From Anaerococcus murdochii (GTDB taxonomy: Bacteria > Bacillota > Clostridia > Tissierellales > Peptoniphilaceae): DNA of 64,000 nucleotides. The stretch spans positions 2,079,001 through 2,143,000 of the forward strand of contig NZ_JAIPME010000002.1 of NCBI RefSeq assembly GCF_019957155.1. Reading direction: 5' to 3'. Both the position numbers and the translations under genes were made by a program. Under the pieces are notes generated by a model. That model saw nothing but the letters and a program-made list of their open reading frames with translations, had not been told where the DNA came from and did not search any database. Positions 43,168 to 53,468 of this stretch are shown here, piece by piece (the first letter of the stretch is position 1; the number at the start of each line of letters is the position of its first letter).

Positions 43168-44190
43168 TTACCTCGCGTAATTATTTCTTAGTTGGCCACA
43201 TGAAGCGTCTATATCTTGGCCCATGGACCTCCTAATTGTAGCATTTAGGCCTCTTTTTGTAAGTCTTTCCTTGAAGTCTTCAAGGGCCCTTGCACCTGGT
43301 TTTTTATGGTCAAATTCCTCTATTGGATTTAGGGGAATCAAATTTATATGGACATTTTTTCCAAAAAGCAGGTCGTGGAGGTTTTCCACGTCTTCTTTTA
43401 GGTTATTAACACCATCTATTACAACATATTCAAAAGAAACCCTACGGCCTGTCTTGTCAAAATAATAATCTGTAGCCTCTATTAGGTCCTTAATTTTATA
43501 TCTTTTGGCAACCGGCATATAAACAGCCCTTTTTTTATCGTCTGCATAATGAAGACTAAGGGCTAGATTTACGTCAAGGCCAGTGTCTGCCAAATCTTTT
43601 ATCTTTGGAGCAAGACCTGATGTAGACAAGGTTATAGACCTGTGTGATAGGTTCCTGCCCTTAGGATCTGTAATTATTTCTATAAACTTTTTAATGTTAG
43701 AAAAATTATCTAAAGGCTCGCCAATGCCCATTATTACAATATTTGAAATTGGTCCGTTAATTCTTTCTAAAAGATAAACTTCTTCGATTAGCTCTGAAGC
43801 TGTCATATTTCTAACCAATCCATTTTTTGTTGATGCACAAAAAGTACAACCCATTCTACAGCCAACTTGGCTTGAAATGCAGATTGTAGACCTATCCTTA
43901 TAATCCATGTAAACTGCTTCTACTATATTTTTATCAGCAAGTTCCAAAAGGTATTTCTTTGTTGAATCCATTTTTGATTCGAAAGTCTTAAGGACCTTTA
44001 TTTTATCAAAGTAAAAGTCAGATTTAAGGTCTTCTCGCATCTTTAGTGGCAGGTCGGTCATTTGATCAAAATCATTAATTCTATTGACATGAATTGACCT
44101 ATAAACCTGCTTTGCCCTAAATTTCTGGTAGGACTTCTCCTTAAATAAGTCTTCGATTTCACCTATTGTCTTATCATTTATACTAATCAT
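43168..44190 (-). CDS. rlmN: dual-specificity 23S rRNA/tRNA A-methyltransferase RlmN
   Basis: 340 residues from ATG 44190 (AGGAAAA upstream). Longer starts at 44223 or 44238 lie inside rsmB with poor sites. The radical-SAM cluster is in GCRMGCTFCAST near 110, with the motif GMGEPLDN-like IMGIGEPLDNF. The conserved C-terminal cysteine is in DIDASCGQL. It makes 2-methyladenosine in 23S rRNA and some tRNAs. It overlaps rsmB by 8 bases. Confidence 0.94.
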   Translation of the reverse strand: MISINDKTIGEIEDLFKEKSYQKFRAKQVYRSIHVNRINDFDQMTDLPLKMREDLKSDFYFDKIKVLKTFESKMDSTKKYLLELADKNIVEAVYMDYKDRSTICISSQVGCRMGCTFCASTKNGLVRNMTASELIEEVYLLERINGPISNIVIMGIGEPLDNFSNIKKFIEIITDPKGRNLSHRSITLSTSGLAPKIKDLADTGLDVNLALSLHYADDKKRAVYMPVAKRYKIKDLIEATDYYFDKTGRRVSFEYVVIDGVNNLKEDVENLHDLLFGKNVHINLIPLNPIEEFDHKKPGARALEDFKERLTKRGLNATIRRSMGQDIDASCGQLRNNYAR

Positions 44191-45469
44191 TAATTTTCCT
44201 AAATTTACTGATGAAAAATCCATCAGTCTTATCTTCAAAACTTTTGTATTCTATAAAATCTTTGCCGTCAATTTGAACCAATTCTAGGTTTTCTTTTCCT
44301 AATAGAAATTTAAAATTATCCCTATTTTCAAGTGGACCTATAGTACAGGTTGAATAGACTAAATAACCGCCTTTTTTGACGTATTTTATAGCATTTTCTA
44401 GAATCTCTCTTTGAAGGCTTCCTAGCCTTACAATCGTTTCCTTAGTTCTATTATATCGTATTTCGGGCTTTCTTCCTACTACTCCGAGCCCAGAACAAGG
44501 AGCATCGATCAAACAATAGTCAAATTTGTTTGAAAAATCTTCTACAAAGCTTGAAGCATCAAAGTTTGTAAGCTTTATATTTTTTAGTCCCAATCTCTCG
44601 ATATTTTCTAAAATAAGCTTATTTTTAGCCTCTGAAATATCATTCGCAACAATTTCTGCTGTATTTTTTGTATATTCACCAAGGTAGGTAGTTTTTGTAC
44701 CTGGGGCTGCGCATAAATCTAAAATCCTACTATTTTCATTCGGATCTAAGACCTCAACCGCCTTCATAGATGCCTCTTGCTGGATGGTAAAAAATCCATC
44801 CTCAAAAAATCTAGACGCCGCAAGTCCAGCAGGATTTTTAACTATAAGACTATTTTCAGAAATATTTCCTTCTTCTATTTCAAATCCAGAATCTATAAGA
44901 AAATTTTTTATATCCTCTTTATTAGTCTTTAAATTATTTACCCTGATAGATAGGTCCTTGATCCTGTCAGCATCCCTCAAAAAAGCCTTGGTGTAGTCCA
45001 TTCCGTAAAAATCATAGATATATCTAGTAATTTCTTCTGGGAAAGAATACCTGATTGATAGGCTCTTTATGTCGTCTTTTTCATAAATTGTCGCAACTTC
45101 CTTTTCGTCCCTAATAAAGGCCCTTAGGATAGCATTGACGAAACCTGTTGACCTCTTATTTTTAGACTTGGTTAGGTCTACAAGTTTATCAACTGTCGCA
45201 TAGTCCTTAGTTCCTAAAAAGTGAATATTATAAATTCCTATTTCTAGGATTAAGAGCACATTTTTGTGGATTTTCTTAAGCCTGGTGTCAGACAATTTCC
45301 TAATCATGTAGTCGATATAGATTTTATTTTCCAAAACCCCATAGACTGTTTTTGTGATTAGAGGAAGGTTATTAGCCCTTCCCGCATAAGTATTTATCAT
45401 ATCTGATGACTTTTGATCTTCATAGATAACGGCTTTTAGAATATTAAAGATTATATCAAGATCAGTCAT
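44183..45469 (-). CDS. rsmB: 16S rRNA (cytosine-5-)-methyltransferase RsmB
   Basis: 428 residues: an N-terminal NusB-like helical domain, then a SAM-dependent m5C methyltransferase with LDLCAAPGTKTTYLGE near 243, DAPCSGLGVVGRKPEIRY near 312 and the second cysteine in VYSTCTIGPLEN near 366. It modifies C967 of 16S rRNA. It overlaps fmt by 8 bases. Confidence 0.94.
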   Translation of the reverse strand: MTDLDIIFNILKAVIYEDQKSSDMINTYAGRANNLPLITKTVYGVLENKIYIDYMIRKLSDTRLKKIHKNVLLILEIGIYNIHFLGTKDYATVDKLVDLTKSKNKRSTGFVNAILRAFIRDEKEVATIYEKDDIKSLSIRYSFPEEITRYIYDFYGMDYTKAFLRDADRIKDLSIRVNNLKTNKEDIKNFLIDSGFEIEEGNISENSLIVKNPAGLAASRFFEDGFFTIQQEASMKAVEVLDPNENSRILDLCAAPGTKTTYLGEYTKNTAEIVANDISEAKNKLILENIERLGLKNIKLTNFDASSFVEDFSNKFDYCLIDAPCSGLGVVGRKPEIRYNRTKETIVRLGSLQREILENAIKYVKKGGYLVYSTCTIGPLENRDNFKFLLGKENLELVQIDGKDFIEYKSFEDKTDGFFISKFRKIND

Positions 45470-46397
45470 TTTCTAATACGAAACCCACTTCTATTTCATT
45501 TCCCAAAAGGAAAGAAGCTGTATCCATGGCTTTTTTACCAGGAAATTGGATTTTTTCAATCCTAATTGATCCATCTCCTGTTCCTATGACAATTTTATCC
45601 TTTTTGTTAGCTGCAAGAATTTCCCCTGGCTTGCCTTTTAAATCTCCTAAACTTGCCTTGTGAACCTTGGCGTTTTGTCCCTTATAGTCAAAAAAGGCCA
45701 CAGGAAAACCAACCAAAGCTCTAATTTGATCTAAGATTTGGCGGCTTGTTCTATTCCAGTCAATCCTTCCCATTTCCTTATCAATTTTTGTGCAATATGT
45801 TGCTTTATCATCATCTTGAACAATCCTATTTTCATAAACTTGGTCAAAATTTAAAAGGGCATCCCTAATAGCTTCTGCACCGATTTTGCCGAGTTTATCT
45901 TCTAGGTCAAAATAATCATCACTTGGGTCAATATCCATTTCTCTTTGGATAAGGATATCCCCAGAGTCCATGGCTTTTTCAATTAACATGGCGGTTGCAG
46001 CTGTCTTTTCGTCCCCATTTAGGAGGGTAAACTGCATTGGACTTGCTCCCCTGTATAGTGGAAGAAGGGATGGGTGTAAGTTTATTATCCTATCCTTAAA
46101 ATTATCTAGAAGTATATTTTTTATTAGCTGACCAAAAGCAACTACAACAATGTAGTCGATTTCAAGGTCTTTTAGCATCTTTACAAAGTCTTCAGTATTT
46201 ACAGAATCTGGTGTTTCTACCCTAATGCCATTGTCTTCTGCGTATTTTTTAACAGGAGTTGGACTAAATTTATTTCTAGACCTCTTCTTGTCTTTTCCTG
46301 AAACGACTAACTTTAAATTTATATTTTCATCCTTATAAAGAATATCCAAAGTCTGCAAAGCAAACTTTGGATTACCCATAAAACATATATTAATCAT
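45462..46397 (-). CDS. fmt: methionyl-tRNA formyltransferase
   Basis: 311 residues. FMGNPKFALQTL at the start, INLHPSLLPLYRGASPMQ near 108 with the catalytic His, and the C-terminal tRNA-binding domain from about 205. It formylates initiator tRNA. It is coupled to def by an 8-base overlap. Confidence 0.95.
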   Translation of the reverse strand: MINICFMGNPKFALQTLDILYKDENINLKLVVSGKDKKRSRNKFSPTPVKKYAEDNGIRVETPDSVNTEDFVKMLKDLEIDYIVVVAFGQLIKNILLDNFKDRIINLHPSLLPLYRGASPMQFTLLNGDEKTAATAMLIEKAMDSGDILIQREMDIDPSDDYFDLEDKLGKIGAEAIRDALLNFDQVYENRIVQDDDKATYCTKIDKEMGRIDWNRTSRQILDQIRALVGFPVAFFDYKGQNAKVHKASLGDLKGKPGEILAANKKDKIVIGTGDGSIRIEKIQFPGKKAMDTASFLLGNEIEVGFVLEND

Positions 46398-46875
46398 TGA
46401 TTTCTACCAATTCTTCTGGCTTGTACTCTTCGATATACTTATCCTTAAATAAAATACCGTCGAGATGGTCAATTTCATGGCAAAGAATTACTGCTGGAAA
46501 GCCGTGGGCGTCCCAGATCTTTTCCTCTCCATTTTCATCTAAATATTTAACTTTAACATGCTCTGGTCTTTTTACAGTCGCATTAAATTCAGGTATAGAA
46601 AGACAACCTTCTACCCCAATTTGTTCTCCGTCTTTTTCAATTATTTCTGGATTTACAAGTTTTACTAGGCTATCTTCCCCATCTCTTGGGTCCACAACAA
46701 TAACCCTTCTAAGGATACCTACTTGTGGAGCTGCAAGGCCAACCCCATCTGCGTCATACATGGTCTCTGCCATGTCATCTAAAAGGACTCTAATCCTGTC
46801 TGTAACTTGATCTACCGGTCTTGAGATCTTTCTTAAAATCGGATCTCCGTCTATTCTTATATTTCTAATTGCCAT
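46390..46875 (-). CDS. def: peptide deformylase
   Basis: 161 residues from ATG 46875 (AGGAGGAAG upstream); an ATG at 46914 has no good site. All three motifs are seen: GVGLAAPQVG near 42, EGCLSIPE near 89, and the metal-binding HEIDHLDGILF near 133. It removes the formyl group from new proteins. Confidence 0.96.
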   Translation of the reverse strand: MAIRNIRIDGDPILRKISRPVDQVTDRIRVLLDDMAETMYDADGVGLAAPQVGILRRVIVVDPRDGEDSLVKLVNPEIIEKDGEQIGVEGCLSIPEFNATVKRPEHVKVKYLDENGEEKIWDAHGFPAVILCHEIDHLDGILFKDKYIEEYKPEELVEIND

Positions 46876-46960
46876 ACTTCCTCCTTTGGAATAATTCCTA
46901 GAATTTATCTGCAATTTAATCTTTCTTATCCTTACTATTTTACTAGTTTTAGGCTTTTAT

Positions 46961-49900
46961 TCAATTTTCTCCAAAGCCTATGGAATAAAGCTTTGAGATA
47001 CCCTCATCATCTATGGTTACGCCGTGGATTTTCTCTGCAAGCTGCATGGTTGTCTGCCTGTGGGTAATCATGATAAATTGGGTCTTGTCTGATAGGCCCT
47101 TTAGGTATTCTATATATCTTTTGATATTAGCTTCGTCAAGGGCAGCGTCAATCTCATCAAGGATTGAAAATGGAGCTGGATTTTGCTCAAAAATAGCAAA
47201 TAAAAGGGCTACTGCTGTGAGGGCCTTTTCTCCACCTGATAATAACGAGATTGACTTTAGGGACTTGCTTGGTGGTTTTGCCTCAATTTCAACCCCTGCT
47301 GTCAGGAAGTCTTCGCTATCTAATATTAGCCTTGCATCTCCACCCATGAAAAGAATTTTGAAAATTTTAGTAAAATTCTCATTTATGATAGCAAAGTTTT
47401 TTGAAAACTCATCCTTCATTTCCTTTTCAAGTCTTACAATCATCTTTTCAATATCAGATTTTGAATTTTTCAAATCCTCGACCTGAGCTTTTATAAAATT
47501 AACTTCCTTATCGATATTATCGAAATCTTCAAGGGCAGTTTCTGTGAAAAATCCTACTTCATTTATCCTTTTTTGGATATCTATTAATTCAGATTTTGTT
47601 GGACTTATTTTCTCATCTGCCTTAAATTTCTCAGCCAAATCATCAAGGCTCATTGTTATATAAGGGCTAACCTCATCTTCCAGATTCTTATAATTTTCAT
47701 TGGCAGAATCAAGTTTATAAGAAATTTTAACCCTCTCTAGATCAAGTTTTTTTATTTCTTCCTCAAACTTTTGATTTTCTTCAATTAATTTGCTATTTTC
47801 TCCCTCTCTTTTTGATAGGCTATTCTTTAGGTCAGAAATTGTTTGTCTTAGTTTTTCAGCTTCCTCTTGATAAAGCTTGATTGATTTTTCTAGAGTTTCT
47901 GCCTTTTTCTTTGACTCTTCTAGGTCATTTTCTAGATTAGCAAATAGTTTTTCCTGGATTTTTTTGTTTTCCCTAATATCTTCCAATGAATTTTTGATAT
48001 TGGCCAAGGAATTTTCCAAAAGGCTCTTATCCCTCTTATTTATTTCAAGCTTGTTTGTAAGACTAATGATTTCTTCTTTTAAAATATCAAAAGCCTTAGA
48101 CTTTTCAGCAAGTTTAGTATTTTGACCTTCAAGGTCTTCCTTAAGGCTAATTTCTTCTGCCTTAAGTCTTTCAATATCAATATCAGATTCCCTTTCTTCA
48201 TAGTCAGGACCTGATCCATCAAGGTCTGTCCTCTGCTGGCTAAGAGATTCTATCTTTAACCTCAATCTTTCAATGTCGCTTGTAAGGTCTTTTCTCTTAT
48301 TTTCTTTATCTTCAAAATCTTGTTTTAGACCTAATAAGTCATTTTTCTTAGAGCCTAAATCTTGGTTTATTTCAGAAATTCTTTTTTCAAAATCTTTTTG
48401 TTTTACATTTAAGTTATTTATCGAATTTTCTAAATCACTTAGTTTTTTCTTCCTATTTAAAAGATTGGTTGATGAACGTTTATTTTTATTTGTTCCTGCA
48501 ACCATTGATCCCCAAGTGTTGATTATATCAAGGTTTAAACTTATTATCCTGTAACCTTTTATCTTTTTAGATAAAGAAATAGCATCATCTATATCTTTTA
48601 CAACCACAGTTGATCCCAAAAAGTGACCAATAATACTTGTTAATTTGGGATCATAGGCTACAAGCTCATAGGCCATGGCTATAACTTCAGGCTCTCTAGG
48701 TCTTTCTTTCAAGAATGAATTTATAGAATCAATTGGTAAAAAGGTTAGCCTGCCTAGCCTTTCCCTATTTACAAAATTAATTAATTCTCTGGTGTCTTCC
48801 TTTGTCCTTGTTACTATATTTTGAAGGCCTGAGCCAATCAGAGTGTCAATTATTTCCTCATAAGAATTTTTTACCGAAATCAAATTGGCAAGAGTATCTA
48901 AATAAAAACCTCCAAGCCCATTTATCTTTGTCTTCTTAAGAAAATCTTGGACTGGGTAAAAATATCCCTGGTTATTATCCAAGAGGTTCTTTTCGATTTT
49001 GTAATCAGAAAGGAGGGACTTTAGGTCTAATTTTAGATTATTTAGGTTAGAGATTGACCTATCTAATTCTTCATTTGCCTTATTTATAGCCTCAGCAAGA
49101 TTCTTTGTTTTTTCTTTTAGATCTAATATTTCACCATCAAGGATTTTCTCAGCTGACCTTAGAGACTCGTATTCTTTTTCAAGTTGAGCTATTTCTAAGT
49201 CAAGCTTTTCTATTCTTTGCCTTTTCTCTTCAAGGTCTTTTTTTCTTTTTTCATCTATGATAGCCCTTGATTTTTCAAAGACTTGATAGTCTAAAATCTT
49301 AGCCTTAACTTCTTCATAGGCTATTTTTTCCTTGAAGATTTCATCATTTAAGGATTTTATTTCCTTTTCTAATCTGTCCCTAGTTTCTTTTTTGATTTTC
49401 AAATCATTTTCGATTTCAAGGATAGATTTTTCTATTTGACCAAGGCTATCTTCCTTTTCCTCTAATTCCTTTGAATCTTTACTAAAATTAGTCTCAAGAC
49501 TTGATAAGACATCAGCAATTCTCGCCCTATCTTTTTCGTCATAATCGAGTTTTTGCTCATTTAATTTTAGGCTTGAGTGAGCCTTTTCTATATTTTTCTC
49601 ATAGGAAGAAAGGCTCGCCAAAAGATTTTCAAGCCTTTCCTTATCGAGGTCGTAGTCTTTTTTGAAGGGACTGAGCTTTTCTTTTATTTCTAAATTTTGA
49701 CTTTCTAGAGTCTTTATATTTTCATCAATATCTCTAATTTGATTTTTTAGATTATCTCTCTTTTTAATTAGGTCATAGGACTTGTTTTTTAGATAAAAAA
49801 ATGACTTTTTATTTATTTCTTCAGTCAAATCCCTGTGCTTTAGGTAATTTTCCTTGTAGGTCTTAAATAAATTGTAGTCTTTTTTCTTATATTCGAGTTC

Positions 49901-50473
49901 CTTCTCTATTATTTCAAGGTCATCATTAACAGACTCTAATTTTTTGCTAGCTTCATCACGCCTATACTTGTGCTTAGAAATACCAGAAGCTTCTTCAAAT
50001 ATAGCTCTCCTATCCTTAGGAGAAGACATAATTATCTCATCAATCCTGCCCTGGCCAATTATGGAATAGCCTTCCTTACCAACGCCGGTGTCAAAAAATA
50101 ATTCCCTAATATCCTTAAGCCTGACTCTCTTGTCATTTATTTTATATTCATTTTCCCCAGACCTATAAATCCTACGAGTGATAGCGACCTTGTCATAAGG
50201 AATGTCGAGCTTCTTATTTTCATTAGAAAAATTAAGCTTAACTTCAGCTATATTCATGGAGCTTTTTGCCCCTGTAAAGATAACATCCTTCATATTAGCC
50301 CCACGAAGGCTTTTTACGGATTGTTCTCCCAAAACCCACCTTACGGCGTCAGAAATATTAGACTTACCTGACCCATTTGGACCAACAACTGCTGTTATCT
50401 GGCTATCAAATTTTATTGTTGTTTTTTCAGCAAAGGACTTAAAACCTTTAAGCTCTATACTTTCTAGTCTAAT
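46961..50473 (-). CDS. smc: chromosome partition protein SMC
   Basis: 1170 residues when read from ATT 50473, the usual SMC length. The N-terminal ELKGFKSFAEKTTIKF and Walker A VVGPNGSGKSN lie upstream of the first standard start (TTG 50332), so that start would destroy the ATPase. The in-frame codon before ATT is a stop, so initiation must be at ATT (or a later non-standard codon); GGTGGTGA lies five bases upstream. Two coiled coils flank the hinge (GLGGFYLDTLANLISVKNSY, in part, near 530). The C-terminus has LLSGGEKALTAVALLFAI and FSILDEIDAALDEAN. SMC compacts and segregates chromosomes. Confidence 0.95.
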   Translation of the reverse strand: MRLESIELKGFKSFAEKTTIKFDSQITAVVGPNGSGKSNISDAVRWVLGEQSVKSLRGANMKDVIFTGAKSSMNIAEVKLNFSNENKKLDIPYDKVAITRRIYRSGENEYKINDKRVRLKDIRELFFDTGVGKEGYSIIGQGRIDEIIMSSPKDRRAIFEEASGISKHKYRRDEASKKLESVNDDLEIIEKELEYKKKDYNLFKTYKENYLKHRDLTEEINKKSFFYLKNKSYDLIKKRDNLKNQIRDIDENIKTLESQNLEIKEKLSPFKKDYDLDKERLENLLASLSSYEKNIEKAHSSLKLNEQKLDYDEKDRARIADVLSSLETNFSKDSKELEEKEDSLGQIEKSILEIENDLKIKKETRDRLEKEIKSLNDEIFKEKIAYEEVKAKILDYQVFEKSRAIIDEKRKKDLEEKRQRIEKLDLEIAQLEKEYESLRSAEKILDGEILDLKEKTKNLAEAINKANEELDRSISNLNNLKLDLKSLLSDYKIEKNLLDNNQGYFYPVQDFLKKTKINGLGGFYLDTLANLISVKNSYEEIIDTLIGSGLQNIVTRTKEDTRELINFVNRERLGRLTFLPIDSINSFLKERPREPEVIAMAYELVAYDPKLTSIIGHFLGSTVVVKDIDDAISLSKKIKGYRIISLNLDIINTWGSMVAGTNKNKRSSTNLLNRKKKLSDLENSINNLNVKQKDFEKRISEINQDLGSKKNDLLGLKQDFEDKENKRKDLTSDIERLRLKIESLSQQRTDLDGSGPDYEERESDIDIERLKAEEISLKEDLEGQNTKLAEKSKAFDILKEEIISLTNKLEINKRDKSLLENSLANIKNSLEDIRENKKIQEKLFANLENDLEESKKKAETLEKSIKLYQEEAEKLRQTISDLKNSLSKREGENSKLIEENQKFEEEIKKLDLERVKISYKLDSANENYKNLEDEVSPYITMSLDDLAEKFKADEKISPTKSELIDIQKRINEVGFFTETALEDFDNIDKEVNFIKAQVEDLKNSKSDIEKMIVRLEKEMKDEFSKNFAIINENFTKIFKILFMGGDARLILDSEDFLTAGVEIEAKPPSKSLKSISLLSGGEKALTAVALLFAIFEQNPAPFSILDEIDAALDEANIKRYIEYLKGLSDKTQFIMITHRQTTMQLAEKIHGVTIDDEGISKLYSIGFGEN

Positions 50474-51539
50474 TTAAATCACCACCGTACTTTTTTTCTA
50501 CATAGGATTTTGTAAATGCTTTTAAATCCAAATCAATTTTTTTAGATTCATTTTCCAAATAAAAATCAAGGTCATTTACAAAGGCCATTTTAATCTTGTA
50601 TTTGTCGTAAAAATATTTCTTGTTAGATTTTTTATTACCTGCTATCAAAGAAATATCCTTAGCTTTTGCATGGATAAGGACATCTCCCCTTATATTTTCA
50701 CTCTTAATAATTTCTTCAAGGTAGAGCCTATAAATATAAGCCTCCACAAGCTGCCTCATAGCGGCATGGAAAGGTCCTGCGACCACATCTCTTCCTTCAT
50801 TAATGTTTTCTGTTGGCTGAAGACCAATCCTAATTACATTAATATCCTTATATTCAAATATCATTAGGATTTCCGCAGAAATTTCTACCGCCTCCTCAAG
50901 GCTTAGAGGCTGGTAGAGACCTGCTTGGTAGAGTTTTTCAAGCTTAGTATCCTTTATAACTAGGGTTGGGTAAATCCTAGCTATATCTGGTTTTATTCTC
51001 GCTGATTCAAGAGCAGTTGCAAGAATTTTTTCCCTATCATCTTTATATAAACCCGGCATAATTTGATGGCCCAGAGTAAAGCCATAATCTTTTATGAGTT
51101 TACTTGCCATTTTTGAATCAAGGGCAGAGTGGCCCCTCTCATTTGCGCAAAGGACTTCGTCGTCAAAGGACTGGATACCAAGTTCAATCGTGTCTACCTC
51201 ATAGGCCTTTAAAGTATCTAGAATGGAATTATTTATATAATCAGGCCTGGTTGAGAGTCTGATTCTATCAATAATGCCCTTCTTTTTGTAGTCTCCTGCA
51301 ATTTTCAAATAAGAAACCATAGTTTCATAGGGAAGGCCTGTAAAAGATCCGCCATAAAAAGCAATTTCTTTTCTACTTTCTTTATCTTTAAAATAAGACA
51401 AATAATCTTCTACCTGCTTTCTAATAGAGTCATCATCCGCCTTGTCTTTGTAATTTGTAATTTTTACCTGGTTACAAAAGGCACAATCATGTGGGCAACC
51501 CAAAAAGGGTATGAAAATAGGAATAATTTGTCTAGTCAT
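50469..51539 (-). CDS. radical SAM protein (Elp3/YhcC-like)
   Basis: 356 residues with the iron-sulfur motif CPHDCAFC at residues 15-22, FYGGSFTGLP near 62, and ELGIQSFDDEVL near 140, typical of the Elp3/MiaB/NifB superfamily. The C-terminal domain is distinct, and no reaction is established. This gene commonly sits between rnc and smc in Clostridia. Its stop overlaps the inferred smc start, and its ATG overlaps the rnc stop by 8 bases. Confidence 0.88.
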   Translation of the reverse strand: MTRQIIPIFIPFLGCPHDCAFCNQVKITNYKDKADDDSIRKQVEDYLSYFKDKESRKEIAFYGGSFTGLPYETMVSYLKIAGDYKKKGIIDRIRLSTRPDYINNSILDTLKAYEVDTIELGIQSFDDEVLCANERGHSALDSKMASKLIKDYGFTLGHQIMPGLYKDDREKILATALESARIKPDIARIYPTLVIKDTKLEKLYQAGLYQPLSLEEAVEISAEILMIFEYKDINVIRIGLQPTENINEGRDVVAGPFHAAMRQLVEAYIYRLYLEEIIKSENIRGDVLIHAKAKDISLIAGNKKSNKKYFYDKYKIKMAFVNDLDFYLENESKKIDLDLKAFTKSYVEKKYGGDLN

Positions 51540-52245
51540 TATCGATCAACTCGCAAGCGGCCTTAGCAGCCATCTGTTCTGCTGTTTTTTTATTTTTCCC
51601 ACAACCTTGGGCTAGGGGTCTGTTTCCAAGCCTTACTTCCATGGTGAAAGTCTTATCGTGCTCTGGTCCTTCTTCCTTGATTAATTCATAAGAAAGATTC
51701 TTCTTGCTGTGGGTATTGTAATATTCCTGAAGCCTAGTTTTGTAATCTAAGAACATTGAATCATCGTTTATAATTTCTAAGACTTCTTCCCTATAATTAT
51801 CCCTAAGAAATTGAAAAAGTCTCTCATATGAAGAATCCAAATATATTGCCGCACACATAGCCTCAAAAGTGTCTGCTTTTACATGTTTTTTAAGCTTGCC
51901 GCCTTGTTTTTTCTCTCCCATGCCAAATCTTAAATATTTTGTTAGGTCAAATTTTTCGCTGGCCTTGGCAAAAGAATCTGTACACACAATCCTAGACCTA
52001 GTCCTAGTTAGCCAACCTTCAGGTTTCTCCTTGTAAGATTTGAAAAGATATTCGCTTACAACCATATCAAGGACAGTATCCCCCAAAAATTCAAGTCTTT
52101 CGTTGGATTTAGTCTTTACTCTCGCTTCATTTGTGAAGGATGAATGAGTAAAGGCTACATCTATCAATGCCTTGTCATTGAAGCTGTAGCCTATACTTTT
52201 TTCAAATTCTTCGATTTTTTCTAGTCTATCTTTTGACAAAGACAT
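51532..52245 (-). CDS. rnc: ribonuclease III
   Basis: 237 residues. The RNase III signature NERLEFLGDTVLDMVVSEYL (residues 43-62) is followed by the second acidic cluster (DTFEAMCAAIYLD) and a C-terminal double-stranded RNA-binding domain ending in KKTAEQMAAKAACELI. It cuts double-stranded RNA in rRNA maturation and mRNA turnover. It abuts acpP by one base. Confidence 0.96.
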   Translation of the reverse strand: MSLSKDRLEKIEEFEKSIGYSFNDKALIDVAFTHSSFTNEARVKTKSNERLEFLGDTVLDMVVSEYLFKSYKEKPEGWLTRTRSRIVCTDSFAKASEKFDLTKYLRFGMGEKKQGGKLKKHVKADTFEAMCAAIYLDSSYERLFQFLRDNYREEVLEIINDDSMFLDYKTRLQEYYNTHSKKNLSYELIKEEGPEHDKTFTMEVRLGNRPLAQGCGKNKKTAEQMAAKAACELIDND

Positions 52246-52469
52246 TAGTTTTTACTTTCTATTAAACTTACTATATCTGAAAGAGTTTCGATTTCGTCGA
52301 GCTCCTCATCAGTAAATTCTATATCGAATTCTTCTTCAATAACCATGATAAAATCAACTAGGTCGATTGAATCGATATCCATATCGGAAATTTTGCCTTC
52401 AAAATCTAGGTCTGAAGTATCGATATCAAGATTTTCTTCTGCTAGTTTTACTAATTGTTCTCTAATCAT
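52245..52469 (-). CDS. acpP: acyl carrier protein
   Basis: 74 residues, very acidic. The phosphopantetheine attachment Ser is in DMDIDSIDLVDF near residue 34. It carries acyl chains in fatty acid synthesis. It lies between plsX (8-base overlap) and rnc. Confidence 0.95.
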   Translation of the reverse strand: MIREQLVKLAEENLDIDTSDLDFEGKISDMDIDSIDLVDFIMVIEEEFDIEFTDEELDEIETLSDIVSLIESKN

Positions 52470-53439
52470 TTAATTCTCCTTGTATTTTGTTTATAACATC
52501 CATATTTATATATTCAATGAGTCCTAAAATGGCATTTGAAATCGCTATATCGTTTGAATTGCCGTGGGCTTTATACACATAAGACTTTACCCCTAGTAGT
52601 GGGACACCACCAATATTTTGCGAGCTAAACTTGCCCATAGATTTTGATAAATCATCCTTGATAGCAAGGGCAGCAAGCTTATTCTTAAAGGACTTATAAA
52701 AAATATCCTTCATTTGGGATTTAAAGATTGAAATGACACCTTCAGCAGTTTTTATAGCAATATTTCCTGCAAAACCGTCTGCCACAATGACGTTAACCTT
52801 ACCTGTAAAAAGGTCTCTGGCCTCTACATTGCCCACAAAATTGACTTTTGAATTAGTCAAAAGCTCATAGGCTTCCTTGGTAAGCTTATCTCCCTTGTGA
52901 CTTTCTACCCCAACATTTAAGAGTCCAACCTTTGGGTTTTCAATATGGATAACATTTTCCAAAAATACCTTACCCATGATTGCAAATTCTTCAAGGTAGG
53001 CTGGCTTACAATCCATATTTGCTCCCGAATCCATTAACAAGGTTGGTTCTCCTATACTTGGAAGGGGTGCAGCGAGCGTTGGTCTATCTATGCCATCAAT
53101 TCTTTTTGAAATAAAGATTCCTCCAGCCAAGATGCCTCCAGTAGATCCTGCCGATAAAAGTCCATCGTAGCCTTCTTCCTTTAGTTTATTATAGGCTAAA
53201 ACCAGGGAAGCATCTTTCTTTCTCCTGATGGCTCTTACAGGGTCTTCATCATTTGAAATATATTCGTCAGTGTGGATTATTTCGTAATCTTTGATTTTCC
53301 CATCGATTAGCTTTTCTATTTCTTTTTCATTTCCAACAAATACAGGTATAAAATCTTTTTGTTTTAAGGCTAGGATTGCCCCATCAACAAGGACTTTACT
53401 TCCCTCATCTGCGCCAAATGTATCAATTAATATTTTCAT
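52462..53439 (-). CDS. plsX: phosphate acyltransferase PlsX
   Basis: 325 residues. The conserved PlsX features include DTFGADEGSKVLVDGA at the start, SAGSTGGILAGG near 116, LLMDSGANMDCKP near 150 and VADGFAGNIAIKTAEGV near 237. It makes acyl phosphate from acyl-ACP for phospholipid synthesis. Normally it directly follows rpmF, but here an IS200-type element intervenes. Confidence 0.95.
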   Translation of the reverse strand: MKILIDTFGADEGSKVLVDGAILALKQKDFIPVFVGNEKEIEKLIDGKIKDYEIIHTDEYISNDEDPVRAIRRKKDASLVLAYNKLKEEGYDGLLSAGSTGGILAGGIFISKRIDGIDRPTLAAPLPSIGEPTLLMDSGANMDCKPAYLEEFAIMGKVFLENVIHIENPKVGLLNVGVESHKGDKLTKEAYELLTNSKVNFVGNVEARDLFTGKVNVIVADGFAGNIAIKTAEGVISIFKSQMKDIFYKSFKNKLAALAIKDDLSKSMGKFSSQNIGGVPLLGVKSYVYKAHGNSNDIAISNAILGLIEYINMDVINKIQGELND

Positions 53440-53468
53440 AAAATTCCCCTTCTAATTTAATATATTAT

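Noticed and set aside
46397..46810. Plus-strand frame across def
   Set aside because: Antisense shadow; Ser-rich composition arises from the opposite strand.
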